Position numbers and translations under genes: made by a program | The notes under the pieces: generated by a model | What the model saw: only the letters and a program-made list of their open reading frames with translations | What the model was told of the DNA's origin: nothing | Database searches by the model: none | In this document: piece by piece, positions 1-8,314 of the stretch | How positions within the stretch are numbered: position 1 is the first letter of the stretch | Layout: each line of letters starts with the position of its first letter | NCBI GenBank assembly: GCA_964552655.1 | Contig: CAZKHG010000028.1 | Coordinates: 1 to 41,199 of the forward strand | DNA: 41,199 nt | Source: CAZKHG01 sp964552655 | GTDB taxonomy: Bacteria; Bacteroidota; Bacteroidia; Bacteroidales; Tenuifilaceae | Reading direction: 5' to 3'

Positions 1-2
1 TT

Positions 3-608
3 TTACTCCAGAATCAGCTCTTTTACAGGCATATTTTCCAACACCCTGGTTTGACTCAATATTTCTACTCTTCCGTCCTGAGAAATTTGAATTGTAGCCT
101 CGAAAACCGAATCGCCATAAATCATGGATGCAACGATGTGAAAGGTTCCGTTCTCTTTGAGAATCCTCGGAGGAAATATTGAAGCTTCCAGCTTCAGGTA
201 TTCAGTTGGAGTGGGTTCTGTGTTAAAATCAACCTCGTCGATATTTGTTACAATATGGAAACAGCCTTCCTCCTTCTCCATACAACTTAATACAACCTTT
301 GCATAGTCGAAAACAGTTTGCCGGGTAAGCACCAACGGTGAAATGGATGCTGCTTCGATAAAAGGGGTTATTGTACCATCCAGGACAATGGTTTGAAAAC
401 CGTTATCGAGCAACCGAACCTGGTAGTACGGAATAAAGCCAAGATCAACAAAAGTGTATAATTTAAAATCGCTGTAAAAGGAGATCTCTGTAGTATAGTA
501 GGTCGAATCGCTATAGCTTACCAGGCGTGAGCCATTTTTTCGGTTAATCGCTTCGGCCAGCCTGATAATTGTAGGATCGGTTTCTTTACTTTTGAATGAC
601 CACTTCAT
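3..608 (-). CDS. Hypothetical 201-residue soluble protein
   Basis: I do not recognise this family. The protein is 201 residues, starts at ATG 606-608 and ends with TAA at 3-5, so it is complete although it touches the window edge. It has no signal peptide, no membrane segment and no obvious catalytic motif; it is mixed alpha/beta in character with a charged N-terminus (MKWSFKSKETDP). Two cysteines sit near the middle (SCMEKEEGC). It lies 23 bases downstream of the M50-like membrane protease gene on the same strand, so the two are probably co-transcribed. Any role connected to that protease is inference from position only. Confidence 0.7.
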   Translation of the reverse strand: MKWSFKSKETDPTIIRLAEAINRKNGSRLVSYSDSTYYTTEISFYSDFKLYTFVDLGFIPYYQVRLLDNGFQTIVLDGTITPFIEAASISPLVLTRQTVFDYAKVVLSCMEKEEGCFHIVTNIDEVDFNTEPTPTEYLKLEASIFPPRILKENGTFHIVASMIYGDSVFEATIQISQDGRVEILSQTRVLENMPVKELILE

Positions 609-631
609 ATAACAAATGGCTTAATGATGGT

Positions 632-1564
632 TTACCAAATCGGGTTAATTAAACCCCTGCTCCTTAATAAGTTGTAAATATTAAACACGGTGTAAGTTAA
701 TAAAAAATTTAAACCAGACACTACCGATGCAAAAAATAAAATCGCCCCACTTAAACTTAATGCATTGTTGATACTTTTCTGGTAGGTTCCCAGCTTAAGA
801 AATATCGACCAGGTACTTGAACTGCCAATGAATCCGGATGATTCAATTCCCAATACCAGGGCATTAACTATAAACATAAACAGGATTATCCAGAGTAACC
901 CTTTCCAGGCACCTTTAATGTCCCAGGGGCTGAGCTCCATGTGGGATGAAATGCAAAGGGAAAGGTAGATGAAAATCCAGAATTTATAATCGGTAAAATT
1001 CTCCACCCGAAAAACAGCTGAAACAACTAACTTTATTGATTCCCAGGTGGAATTTATAATTTCTGATGAATTTCCACGTAAACTATCAATCAAAGTAAAG
1101 TTCCTGATCTGCAGTTCGAATAAGGTATTTTGGGATAATCGGGTTAATAATACCATTAGTAAATATATCAATGCAGAGCCTAACAGAATTGGTCCAATCC
1201 CAATAAAGAAATTCCCTATATTCTGATAAATACTTTTTGAATCAAATGAATGCCTTACATACCCCAGCGTTCCGTCCTCTGAACTTGGACTGTAAAGTTT
1301 TATATCAATGATTTTGTGCCTGAAGATCAAGCAGAACAGGGCATGGCCAATTTCGTGAACCGGAGTGCCAATCCATCCGGTTAAAATGATATCTGCCATT
1401 CTGCCTACGCTCTTTACAAAAGTAATCCGTGTAAACCGTGCAAAAAGGTAAAGAATGAACCCAAAAATCAAGAGCAGGGAGAAAACCCAGATAAATTGAT
1501 TAAAAGTTAGAATTATCAACTGTTTCAGGATATCGGCGATTTGGTTGATATGAGTCAAGATCAT
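632..1564 (-). CDS. M50-like integral membrane metalloprotease
   Basis: This is a multi-pass membrane protein with a zinc-metalloprotease signature, HEIGH, at residues 70-74 when counted from the chosen start. A second conserved-looking stretch, HMELSPWDIKG (D215), could supply the third metal ligand as in M50/site-2-type proteases. Hydrophobic segments are at about 23-42, 55-80, 118-142, 193-207, 222-240 and 270-295. The frame stays open to an ATG at 1697-1699, but the extra 45 residues look unlike a membrane-protein N-terminus and have no visible promoter, so I prefer the ATG at 1562-1564. M50 enzymes cleave membrane or membrane-proximal substrates; the substrate here is unknown. It is upstream of the 201-residue gene in a likely two-gene operon. 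Confidence 0.75.
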   Translation of the reverse strand: MILTHINQIADILKQLIILTFNQFIWVFSLLLIFGFILYLFARFTRITFVKSVGRMADIILTGWIGTPVHEIGHALFCLIFRHKIIDIKLYSPSSEDGTLGYVRHSFDSKSIYQNIGNFFIGIGPILLGSALIYLLMVLLTRLSQNTLFELQIRNFTLIDSLRGNSSEIINSTWESIKLVVSAVFRVENFTDYKFWIFIYLSLCISSHMELSPWDIKGAWKGLLWIILFMFIVNALVLGIESSGFIGSSSTWSIFLKLGTYQKSINNALSLSGAILFFASVVSGLNFLLTYTVFNIYNLLRSRGLINPIW

Positions 1565-1709
1565 TATAAAAGATTTTTGGACAAGATATATTTTTTTTGA
1601 TATCATTGGCCATGGTTGTGAAATACTTGCAGGTGCCTGTTGATAAACATTTTTGACAAATCTGCGAAAAGTGAATATTAAGGTATAGCAATGAATCATG
1701 GCTATTTTA

Positions 1710-1717
1710 TACCTTTG
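1710..1717 (+). promoter_or_regulatory. Bacteroidota -7 box (TACCTTTG)
   Basis: TACCTTTG matches the Bacteroidota sigma-ABfr -7 consensus TAnnTTTG exactly. It lies about 50 bases before the ATG at 1766 of the outer-membrane barrel gene. No TTG is present at the usual -33 spacing, so the match is partial. Its position downstream of or against the alternative ATG at 1727 supports starting that gene at 1766. Confidence 0.45.
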
Positions 1718-1765
1718 GCGGGTTAATTGAAAAAAGCGGAACTAAAAAATATAAACTATTTAACG

Positions 1766-2470
1766 ATGAAAAAAATACTAATCTTACCATTTCTGCTGTT
1801 AGCAGCAACAGTCTCAAATGCTCAACTCTTTACCATATTTGGGAAAGAGGTGGGCTTTATCTATGTAGGACCAAAAGTGGGAACAAATTTTTCGAGCGTA
1901 TCCAACTGGACCGAGTACACCGGAGTTGAAAATAAACATAGAGTTGGCTACCAGTTCGGTGCGGTGGGTGAGTTTGGGTTTACCAACCGCTTCTCTGTTG
2001 AAAGTGAGCTGATGTTCTTCTCAAAAGGGATGACACAGGATTTTAGCGATGGGGCAAAAAACAGCCTAAGAGCCAATTATGTAAGTATTCCTCTGCTGGC
2101 AAAGATGGCATTTAATTTTCTTGGGTTAAAAAAGGTGTACTTTGCAGGTGGTTCGTATCAAAATATCCGTACTGGGGGTTCTTGGCTATACACCCAACCA
2201 ACCGGCCAAACACAGGAGAGTGACCTTGGATCGGGTTTTAAAACTTTTGATTGGGGTTTAAGCCTTGGGGCTGGTGCTGAATACCCAACAAAATATGGTA
2301 TCTGGGGGTTGGATTTAAGGTACGATTTCGGAATAACTGCATTACATGTTGATGATATATCGAATGAGAAAAGCAGAAACCGTTCATTAGGCATAAGTCT
2401 CACCTATAAGTTTGATATTGTTGACTTGTTATTTAAGTCAAAAAATAAAAGCAACGACCAAACGAAGTAA
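1766..2470 (+). CDS. PorT-family outer membrane beta-barrel protein
   Basis: The product is a 234-residue exported protein. It begins with a clear Sec signal peptide (MKKILILPFLLLAATVSNAQ), which is why I start it at ATG 1766 rather than at the in-frame ATG at 1727. The mature part has alternating hydrophobic/aromatic strands typical of eight-stranded PorT-like (OMP_b-brl_2) barrels: GPKVGTNFS near the N-terminus, GYQFGAVGEFGF, ESELMFFSKGM, YVSIPLLAKMAF and a final aromatic strand (LGISLTYKFDI). Such proteins sit in the outer membrane; a specific function cannot be assigned. It is a single-gene unit with a -7 box upstream and a hairpin terminator at 2493. Confidence 0.85.
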   Translation: MKKILILPFLLLAATVSNAQLFTIFGKEVGFIYVGPKVGTNFSSVSNWTEYTGVENKHRVGYQFGAVGEFGFTNRFSVESELMFFSKGMTQDFSDGAKNSLRANYVSIPLLAKMAFNFLGLKKVYFAGGSYQNIRTGGSWLYTQPTGQTQESDLGSGFKTFDWGLSLGAGAEYPTKYGIWGLDLRYDFGITALHVDDISNEKSRNRSLGISLTYKFDIVDLLFKSKNKSNDQTK

Positions 2471-2492
2471 CCTTCATAAACTTTTAATAACG

Positions 2493-2516
2493 AGCCGAGC
2501 CCAGTTCGGCTTTTTT
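2493..2516 (+). terminator. Rho-independent terminator after the PorT-like gene
   Basis: A 6-bp stem, AGCCGA (2493-2498) with TCGGCT (2506-2511), has a 7-base loop and runs into a run of six T ending at 2516. It lies 22 bases after the stop codon at 2470. Confidence 0.8.
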
Positions 2517-2530
2517 AATTCCCTTAATTT

Positions 2531-2561
2531 TTGAAGATATCTGTTTTGATCCTTATTTTTG
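2531..2561 (+). promoter_or_regulatory. Bacteroidota promoter for the mechanosensitive channel gene
   Basis: TTG at 2531-2533, a 20-base spacer and TATTTTTG at 2554-2561 match the TTG-N17-23-TAnnTTTG consensus. Transcription would start near 2567, which leaves a short leader before the ATG at 2583. It excludes the in-frame ATG at 2559, which overlaps the -7 box. Confidence 0.7.
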
Positions 2562-2582
2562 TGCCTCATTTGTATAAAAACT

Positions 2583-3842
2583 ATGGAAACTATTACGGAG
2601 AAAATTGCTGAAAAATACCAGATGCTCGAAAACCTTGAACTTTGGTTGCTTAACCATGGGATCAACGAAACCTTTGCCCAATTTTTCAAGGTTGCCATAT
2701 CTCTTGCTGTAATTTTTATCCTTGCCCTGATTGCTGATTATCTCACCAGAAGAATTTTTCTGGTTTCCATGACGCGAATGGCCAAAAAAACCAAAACTGA
2801 ATGGGATGATCTGCTTATTAAGAATAAGTTTTTCAATCAGCTTTCACACCTGGCACCAGCTATTGTTATATACCTGACCATTGGAATAGCGCTATACGAT
2901 TACTCCCCAAAACTGACTATTGTGCTACAGGCTTTGATAAAAATTTACATGATTTTTACCGGGCTAATGATAGTCAATGCCTTTCTTAATACCGTTCACG
3001 ATATTTACCAGACCTTGCCCTTTGCCAAGAACAGGCCAATAAAAGGGTATCTCCAGGTTTTAAAGATAATTATATATTTTCTGGGGGGAATAATTATAAT
3101 TGCAATCATTATAAATAAAAACCCTGCCAGCCTGCTGGTTGGGCTAGGTGCCTCTGCTGCAGTTTTACTGTTAGTTTTCAAGGATACCATTTTAGGCCTG
3201 GTTGCTTCCATTCAACTTTCTGCTAACAACCTGGTTAAGCCTGGTGATTGGATTGAAATGCCAAGCCGGAATATTGATGGCGAGGTTATTGAGATATCGC
3301 TTAACACCGTAAAGGTTCAAAACGCCGACAAAACGATCAACACCATTCCAACTTATGCTTTAGTTTCTGAAAGTTTCCAGAATTGGCGTGGAATGGAGGA
3401 ATCAACCGGAAGAAGAATACGAAGATGGGTTCTTATTGACATGAAAAGTGTCAGGTTTTGCACACCGGAAATGATACAAAAACTTAACAAAATAGATATT
3501 CTGAAAAACTCCATTGAAAGCAAAAGCATTTTCTCTGAGATTGTAAAAAACGATGACAGGGTAACCAACCTGGGACTTTTCAGAAAGTATATTGAACTTT
3601 ACCTGAAAAAACACCCGCTCATCAATAAGGAGATGACTATTCTGGTGAGGCATCGTCAACCCTCAGAGAATGGCATCCCCATGGAGATATACTGCTATTC
3701 TACAGAAAAGAAGCTATACAGCTACGAGAATGTCCAATCGGAAATATTCGAACATGTTATGGCCATAGCCAATGAATTTGAGCTGAATATTTTTCAGCTA
3801 CCAAACGGCGATGATCTTAAGTTTGCCCTGGGAAAAAAGTAA
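2583..3842 (+). CDS. YbdG-type mechanosensitive ion channel (MscS superfamily)
   Basis: The product is a 419-residue inner-membrane channel of the MscS superfamily, expected to open under membrane tension and protect against osmotic downshock. Transmembrane segments are at about 35-52, 90-105, 118-135 and 158-178. They are followed by the Gly/Ala-rich pore helix (LLVGLGASAAVLLLVFKDTILGL, about 184-206) and the beta domain start NNLVKPGDWIEMP (215-227). The long C-terminal part with RRIRRWVLIDMKSVRF, GLFRKYIELYLKKHP and the ending FELNIFQLPNG resembles the E. coli YbdG subgroup, and the length is close to YbdG (415). I start at ATG 2583 because the promoter's -7 box covers the earlier ATG at 2559. 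The gene is monocistronic, with terminators on both sides. Confidence 0.92.
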   Translation: METITEKIAEKYQMLENLELWLLNHGINETFAQFFKVAISLAVIFILALIADYLTRRIFLVSMTRMAKKTKTEWDDLLIKNKFFNQLSHLAPAIVIYLTIGIALYDYSPKLTIVLQALIKIYMIFTGLMIVNAFLNTVHDIYQTLPFAKNRPIKGYLQVLKIIIYFLGGIIIIAIIINKNPASLLVGLGASAAVLLLVFKDTILGLVASIQLSANNLVKPGDWIEMPSRNIDGEVIEISLNTVKVQNADKTINTIPTYALVSESFQNWRGMEESTGRRIRRWVLIDMKSVRFCTPEMIQKLNKIDILKNSIESKSIFSEIVKNDDRVTNLGLFRKYIELYLKKHPLINKEMTILVRHRQPSENGIPMEIYCYSTEKKLYSYENVQSEIFEHVMAIANEFELNIFQLPNGDDLKFALGKK

Positions 3843-3868
3843 TCAAAAAACCCTTTTTATAGAATATG

Positions 3869-3899
3869 CTTCCGGTTTGAATTAATCCGGAGGTTTTTT
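3869..3899 (+). terminator. Rho-independent terminator after the channel gene
   Basis: A 7-bp stem, CTTCCGG (3869-3875) with CCGGAGG (3887-3893, one G-T pair), has an 11-base AT-rich loop and is followed by six T (3894-3899). Confidence 0.75.
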
Positions 3900-3965
3900 G
3901 CTGCTAAAATATTCATGAAAACAACGAAAATTATTAAATTTATTCAAAATTATAAACCTGAAAAG

Positions 3966-4433
3966 ATGGATGAAGTATTTATGGAACAAGCCATTAAACT
4001 GGCAATTGAAGGGGTTCTTGAGGGCAATGGCGGACCTTTTGGTGCAATAGTGGTGAAGGATGGGCAGGTGATAGGTACAGGAAATAACCATGTAACCTCA
4101 GCAAACGATCCCACTGCGCACGCAGAGGTAATGGCAATCAGGGAAGCTTGTAAGAACCTGGAATCGTTTCAGCTTGATGGGTGTGTCCTTTACACCTCCT
4201 GCGAACCATGCCCGATGTGTCTTGGTGCAATTTACTGGGCCAGGCTTGATAAGGTTTACTACTCGGCCACCCGCCATATGGCATCCTACCACGGATTTGA
4301 CGATAGTTTTATCTATAACGAGGTAAACCTGGCTTTCAACCAGAGGAAAATCCCTTTTATTCAGGTTGCCGCACAGAAGGGAATAATTCCATTCAGGGAA
4401 TGGGAGAAAAAAGAAAACAGGATTGATTATTAA
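3966..4433 (+). CDS. guaD: Guanine deaminase, CDA-fold (GuaD family)
   Basis: This 155-residue enzyme hydrolyses guanine to xanthine and ammonia in purine salvage and catabolism, in the cytosol. It has the zinc site of the cytidine-deaminase fold: TAHAEVMAIREA with H52 and catalytic E54, and CEPCPMC with C82 and C85. Beyond the generic fold it matches the Bacillus subtilis GuaD pattern from memory: GGPFGAIVVKDG, NNHVTSANDPTAHAEV, CLGAIYWARLDKVYY and GFDDSFIYNE, ending in a C-terminal tyrosine. An earlier in-frame ATG at 3915 would add 17 residues that the family lacks; with the start at 3966 the length equals that of B. subtilis GuaD (156). No good TAnnTTTG promoter is visible. The next gene is 88 bases downstream, so co-transcription is possible. 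Confidence 0.9.
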   Translation: MDEVFMEQAIKLAIEGVLEGNGGPFGAIVVKDGQVIGTGNNHVTSANDPTAHAEVMAIREACKNLESFQLDGCVLYTSCEPCPMCLGAIYWARLDKVYYSATRHMASYHGFDDSFIYNEVNLAFNQRKIPFIQVAAQKGIIPFREWEKKENRIDY

Positions 4434-4521
4434 CCAAGAAGAAAGTTTATAATGTAAAGTATAATAAACCAATAACTTAAAAACCCGTTAAATTTTAAAC
4501 TCATTAATTAATACCAAACTA

Positions 4522-5454
4522 ATGGCTAACAAAAAGAAAAATGTGGCATTAGTTCTATCCAGCGGAGGTGCCCGGGGACTGGCCCATATAGGCGTAATTG
4601 ATGAGCTGATTTCACAAGGTTATTCTATCACCTCAATTGCAGGAACATCAATGGGAGCATTGGTGGGAGGTTTATATGCAGCCGGAACACTTGATAAATT
4701 CCGGGATTGGGTGATTACCCTTGATAAAGTGGATGTGCTCAGGATGATAGATTTTACTATCAACAGCAAGGGTTTAATAAAAGGGGAAAGGGTTTTTGAT
4801 AAGATGCACAAGCTAAACCTGATACCCGATATTAAAATCGAGAACCTTTCAATCCCATATGCTGCAATTGCAACGGATATAATTAAAAATGAAGAGATTG
4901 TTTTCAATTCAGGTGATCTTGAACATGCAATCAGATCATCCATTGCAATTCCAAATGTTTTTACCCCGGTAGAAAACGGGAGCAGTCTTCTTGTTGACGG
5001 GGGGGTTCTCAACCCATTGCCCGTAAACAGGGTAATTCGTAGTAAAAACGATTTGCTGATAGCTGTAGATATCAACTCCATTATTGCTTACGACAAACCT
5101 GATATTCCGGCAAAAAAGAAGAAAGAAAAAATCTACAATGAGAAAATAGATGCATTAATTAAAAAATGGGATGAGTTTTTCGGGCATCATCACCTTGATA
5201 ATCTGAATTCAACCCCTGCAAACATGGACGTAATTGGTAATGAGCCAAAACTTGGTTACTTTGATATACTCCTTCGATCAGCCCAGCTGATGCAGTATAA
5301 GCTATCGGAATATGCTATGGCATTGTCCCCGCCGGATGTTTTAATCAATATTTCCAAAAATTCCTGCTCAATATTCGAGTTCTATAAAGCCAAAGAGATG
5401 ATACAGTATGGGCAGGAATCGTGCAGAAAAGCATTGAAAGAAGCTAACTTATAA
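4522..5454 (+). CDS. Patatin-like phospholipase / acyl hydrolase
   Basis: The product is a 310-residue protein with the full patatin Ser-Asp dyad. The oxyanion loop is SSGGARG (13-19), the nucleophile elbow is GTSMG (41-45, S43) and the catalytic Asp is in DGG (159-161), followed by the usual LNPLPV. It lacks a signal peptide and a C-terminal barrel, so it resembles the cytosolic RssA/YlbK-like single-domain group rather than secreted PlpD-type patatins. The region after residue 190 is lysine-rich (PAKKKKEKIYNEK). The family hydrolyses phospholipid or other acyl esters; the physiological substrate is unknown. Its stop overlaps the convergent rlmB stop in a shared six-base palindrome. Confidence 0.88.
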   Translation: MANKKKNVALVLSSGGARGLAHIGVIDELISQGYSITSIAGTSMGALVGGLYAAGTLDKFRDWVITLDKVDVLRMIDFTINSKGLIKGERVFDKMHKLNLIPDIKIENLSIPYAAIATDIIKNEEIVFNSGDLEHAIRSSIAIPNVFTPVENGSSLLVDGGVLNPLPVNRVIRSKNDLLIAVDINSIIAYDKPDIPAKKKKEKIYNEKIDALIKKWDEFFGHHHLDNLNSTPANMDVIGNEPKLGYFDILLRSAQLMQYKLSEYAMALSPPDVLINISKNSCSIFEFYKAKEMIQYGQESCRKALKEANL

Positions 5455-6186
5455 CCCTCGTTGTCTAACAACTTCATATAATACAATACCTGCAGCAACT
5501 GAAACGTTGAGCGATTCAATTTTCCCTCTAACAGGGATTTTTAGCCGCTGATCGGCAACTCTTACAATTTCTGGGTTTATTCCGGTATCTTCGGCACCCA
5601 GAACCACGGCTATCGGCCCTTTTAAATCGGATTCGAAAAGCAGATCGGATTCTTTTTCAGAAGCAATAATGACAGATATCCCGCTTTGTCTCAAAAAATT
5701 GATGGTAACCTTCAAGCTGCCCACCTTGCAAATGGGGATGTAGTTCAGGGCTCCGGCAGAGGTTTTTACAGAATCGGACCCAATCTGAGCAGAACCTTTG
5801 GCAGGAATTATTATTGCATCAACCCCGGCACATTCGGCAGTTCTTACAATTGCACCAAAATTTCTTACATCGGTTATCCCGTCCAGAATTAATAAGAAAG
5901 GAACCTTGCCCTGCTCGAAAAGATCGGGGACAATCATTTCGATTGACTGAAGTTCCACCGGTGGAACAAAAGCCACAACACCCTGATGGTTACGGTTCCT
6001 GAATCGGGCAAAACGTTCATAAGGAACGTATTGAACAGGTATTGATTTTTTCTTGAGCAACCCAAGCAGCTCGCTGGCCATCTCCCCGGTTAACCCTTGT
6101 TTTACTATAACTTTTTCCACCTGTTTACCCGAATTAATTGCCTCTATAACAGGTCTTATGCCATATATTTCGTTAGCATTTTCCAT
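5449..6186 (-). CDS. rlmB: 23S rRNA (guanosine-2'-O-)-methyltransferase RlmB
   Basis: This is a SPOUT-class, SAM-dependent methyltransferase of the TrmH/RlmB family, expected to methylate the 2'-O of a guanosine in the 23S rRNA P-loop (G2251 in E. coli). The N-terminal substrate-binding domain is at 1-75 (YGIRPVIEAINSG and NHQGVVAFV). The SPOUT motifs follow: motif 1 DGITDVRNFGAIVRTAECAG (102-121, with N109 and R115), motif 2 VVLGAEDTGI (194-203) and motif 3 IPVRGKIESLNVSVAAGI (217-234). The length of 245 residues is normal. It starts 3 bases after the ABC-F stop codon, so the two form a tight operon of ribosome-related functions. It converges with the patatin gene. Confidence 0.93.
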   Translation of the reverse strand: MENANEIYGIRPVIEAINSGKQVEKVIVKQGLTGEMASELLGLLKKKSIPVQYVPYERFARFRNRNHQGVVAFVPPVELQSIEMIVPDLFEQGKVPFLLILDGITDVRNFGAIVRTAECAGVDAIIIPAKGSAQIGSDSVKTSAGALNYIPICKVGSLKVTINFLRQSGISVIIASEKESDLLFESDLKGPIAVVLGAEDTGINPEIVRVADQRLKIPVRGKIESLNVSVAAGIVLYEVVRQRGL

Positions 6187-6188
6187 GT

Positions 6189-8138
6189 TTACCCCCTTTT
6201 AATTTTAAGTTTTTCTACCTCATTGGATAATTCTTCCCATTGATGCATTCTATTGGCCAGCTCTTTTTTTAAACCCTCATATCTTGAAAAGAAATCATTA
6301 TCCGATACATCAACCTTGACTGGGTCGGAATTCGAGAGCTTGATATCCATATCCTTTATATCAATCTCAATTGATTCAATCTGCTTCTCAACCTCCTCCA
6401 GCCGGGAGACAATTTTCCTGATCTGCTTATCCAACTCCTTTCTGTCCAACCAGGCCTGCTTCTGGTTTGAATCATTTTTCTGAGCAGATGGTTTGTCTTC
6501 CACCCTCCTTCTTTCAATCTCCTTTAAGTTATCGAGCTTTCGTCTTCTCAGGAAATCGTAAATACCTCCAAGATGCTCCTTAACCTTACCATCAGTAAAT
6601 TCATAAATTTTATCCACTAAACCATTCAGGAACTCCCGATCATGGGAAACAACGATCAGCGTACCATCAAATTTTCTCAGCGCTTCTTTCAGAATGTCCT
6701 TTGATCGCATATCGAGGTGGTTTGTAGGTTCATCGAGCACCAGCAGGTTATAGGACTGGAGCATCAGCTTAGCCAGGGCCAGCCGGTTTCTTTCTCCACC
6801 CGAAAGCACACTTACCTTCTTATCAACATCTTCGCCCCTGAAAAGGAAAGCTCCAAGGATATCACGCATCCTGGATCGAATATCTCCAACAGCAACCCGA
6901 TCAATGGTATCGAGTACTGTTTTAGAGTTATCGAGCAGCTCATCCTGGTTTTGGGCAAAATACCCGATATTTACATTATATCCTATCCGGGCTTCACCCG
7001 TATAATCAAGTTCCCTAACAACTATCCGGCTCATGGTTGTTTTCCCCTCCCCGTTCCGGCCAATAAAAGCGATTTTCTCCCCGCGCTGAATGGTGATATT
7101 CACACCGCTAAACACCAGGTGATCCCCATAGTTTTTAGCCAGATCTTTGCACTCAAAAACAATATCACCCGAACGGGGTGCCGGGGGAAATTTAATATTT
7201 AATGCAACCAGGTCCTCTTCATCCACCTCAATGAGTTCCAACTTTTCGAGCTGCTTAATCCTTGATTGAACCTGAACAGCCTTGGTTGACTTATACCTGA
7301 ACCGTTCGATAAAATCCTGCGTATCCTCAATCAGCTTTTGCTGATTCCGGTATGCTGCCATCTGCTGCTCGTACCTTTCAGCTCTTAAAACTGTGTACCT
7401 TGAATAGGGCACTTTATAGTCGAACGATTTACCTAAAGAAAGTTCGATAGTTCGTATGGTAACGTTGTCAAGAAAAGCCCTATCATGGGATATCAGGATA
7501 AGGGCACCTGAAAAGTCAATCAGGTAATCTTCAAGCCACTGAATTGATTCAATATCCAAATGGTTTGTTGGTTCATCGAGCAAAAGGACATCCGGTTTCC
7601 TTAACAAAATTTTAGCCAGTTCAATTCTCATCCGCCAGCCCCCACTAAAATCATTGGTTTGACGATCAAAATCACCCCGTTTAAACCCGAGCCCGTTTAA
7701 GGCTTTTTCTGCATCAGCCAGATAAGAGCCCCCGCCAATAATGGAATACCGGTCGTTCTTTTCAGTTAATTTGTGAATCAGATCGAGGTATGCTTCAGAT
7801 TCATAATCGGTTCGATCTGAAATTTCTTTGGCTAGCCAATCAATCTCATCTTTTAATTCAATGATCTCATTAAATGCAAGCAGAGTTTCCTCTAAAACCG
7901 TTTTGCCATCGGCCACTTTCATCTGTTGGGGTAAATACCCAATCCTTATGCCCGAAGGAACAGAAATGGCGCCTGAAGATGGTTTCTGCTCCCCGACAAT
8001 CAACTTAAGCAATGTGGATTTTCCGGCCCCATTCTTCCCAACTAACCCGATGCGATCCTTCTGATTTACCAGAAAAGAAACATCCTTAAAAAGTTGAAAA
8101 CCTCCAAAGCTAACCGAAACCTGATTCACTGAAATCAT
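6189..8138 (-). CDS. ABC-F family ATPase (ribosome-associated)
   Basis: This 649-residue protein has two ABC ATPase domains and no membrane segment, which is the ABC-F layout. Domain 1 has Walker A GKNGAGKST (34-42), signature FSGGW (164-168) and Walker B LLLDEP (185-190). A charged linker (about 240-310) corresponds to the P-site tRNA-interaction motif region. Domain 2 has Walker A GRNGEGKTT (360-368), signature LSGGE (445-449) and Walker B LLVLDEP (465-471). The C-terminal 110 residues form a coiled coil, as in Uup/YheS-type members. ABC-F proteins act on ribosomes as translation factors or antibiotic-protection factors; I cannot tell which subgroup this is. It is the first gene of an operon with rlmB. 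Confidence 0.92.
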   Translation of the reverse strand: MISVNQVSVSFGGFQLFKDVSFLVNQKDRIGLVGKNGAGKSTLLKLIVGEQKPSSGAISVPSGIRIGYLPQQMKVADGKTVLEETLLAFNEIIELKDEIDWLAKEISDRTDYESEAYLDLIHKLTEKNDRYSIIGGGSYLADAEKALNGLGFKRGDFDRQTNDFSGGWRMRIELAKILLRKPDVLLLDEPTNHLDIESIQWLEDYLIDFSGALILISHDRAFLDNVTIRTIELSLGKSFDYKVPYSRYTVLRAERYEQQMAAYRNQQKLIEDTQDFIERFRYKSTKAVQVQSRIKQLEKLELIEVDEEDLVALNIKFPPAPRSGDIVFECKDLAKNYGDHLVFSGVNITIQRGEKIAFIGRNGEGKTTMSRIVVRELDYTGEARIGYNVNIGYFAQNQDELLDNSKTVLDTIDRVAVGDIRSRMRDILGAFLFRGEDVDKKVSVLSGGERNRLALAKLMLQSYNLLVLDEPTNHLDMRSKDILKEALRKFDGTLIVVSHDREFLNGLVDKIYEFTDGKVKEHLGGIYDFLRRRKLDNLKEIERRRVEDKPSAQKNDSNQKQAWLDRKELDKQIRKIVSRLEEVEKQIESIEIDIKDMDIKLSNSDPVKVDVSDNDFFSRYEGLKKELANRMHQWEELSNEVEKLKIKRG

Positions 8139-8179
8139 CGAAAATCTATTTTGAAAATTAAGGTATGCTAAATACCCGG

Positions 8180-8209
8180 CAAAAATATGAATTCCAAATC
8201 AATAGGCAA
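8180..8209 (-). promoter_or_regulatory. Bacteroidota promoter for the ABC-F/rlmB operon
   Basis: Read on the minus strand, TTG (8209-8207), a 19-base spacer and TATTTTTG (8187-8180) match the consensus. The leader to the start codon at 8138 would be about 35 bases. Confidence 0.65.
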
Positions 8210-8314
8210 GGTAATTATTGACAGCAGTTTTGTTTCAATCCGTTTAATGATTTAACTTGCGAACTATTAAACTTTCCCCTGATTGGGAAATCTATTAATA
8301 CAAACAAACATAAT

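Noticed and set aside
1500..1691. 63-codon frame overlapping the 5' end of the M50-like gene
   Set aside because: It is a shadow frame across the uncertain N-terminal region with no promoter; it mainly reflects the disputed upstream segment.
3935..3942. TAAATTTA as a -7 box for guaD
   Set aside because: It misses the final G and no TTG lies 17-23 bases upstream; it is within background expectation for AT-rich sequence.
4098..4472. 124-codon minus-strand frame over the guanine deaminase gene
   Set aside because: It is fully antisense to a gene with clear catalytic motifs and carries no family signature.
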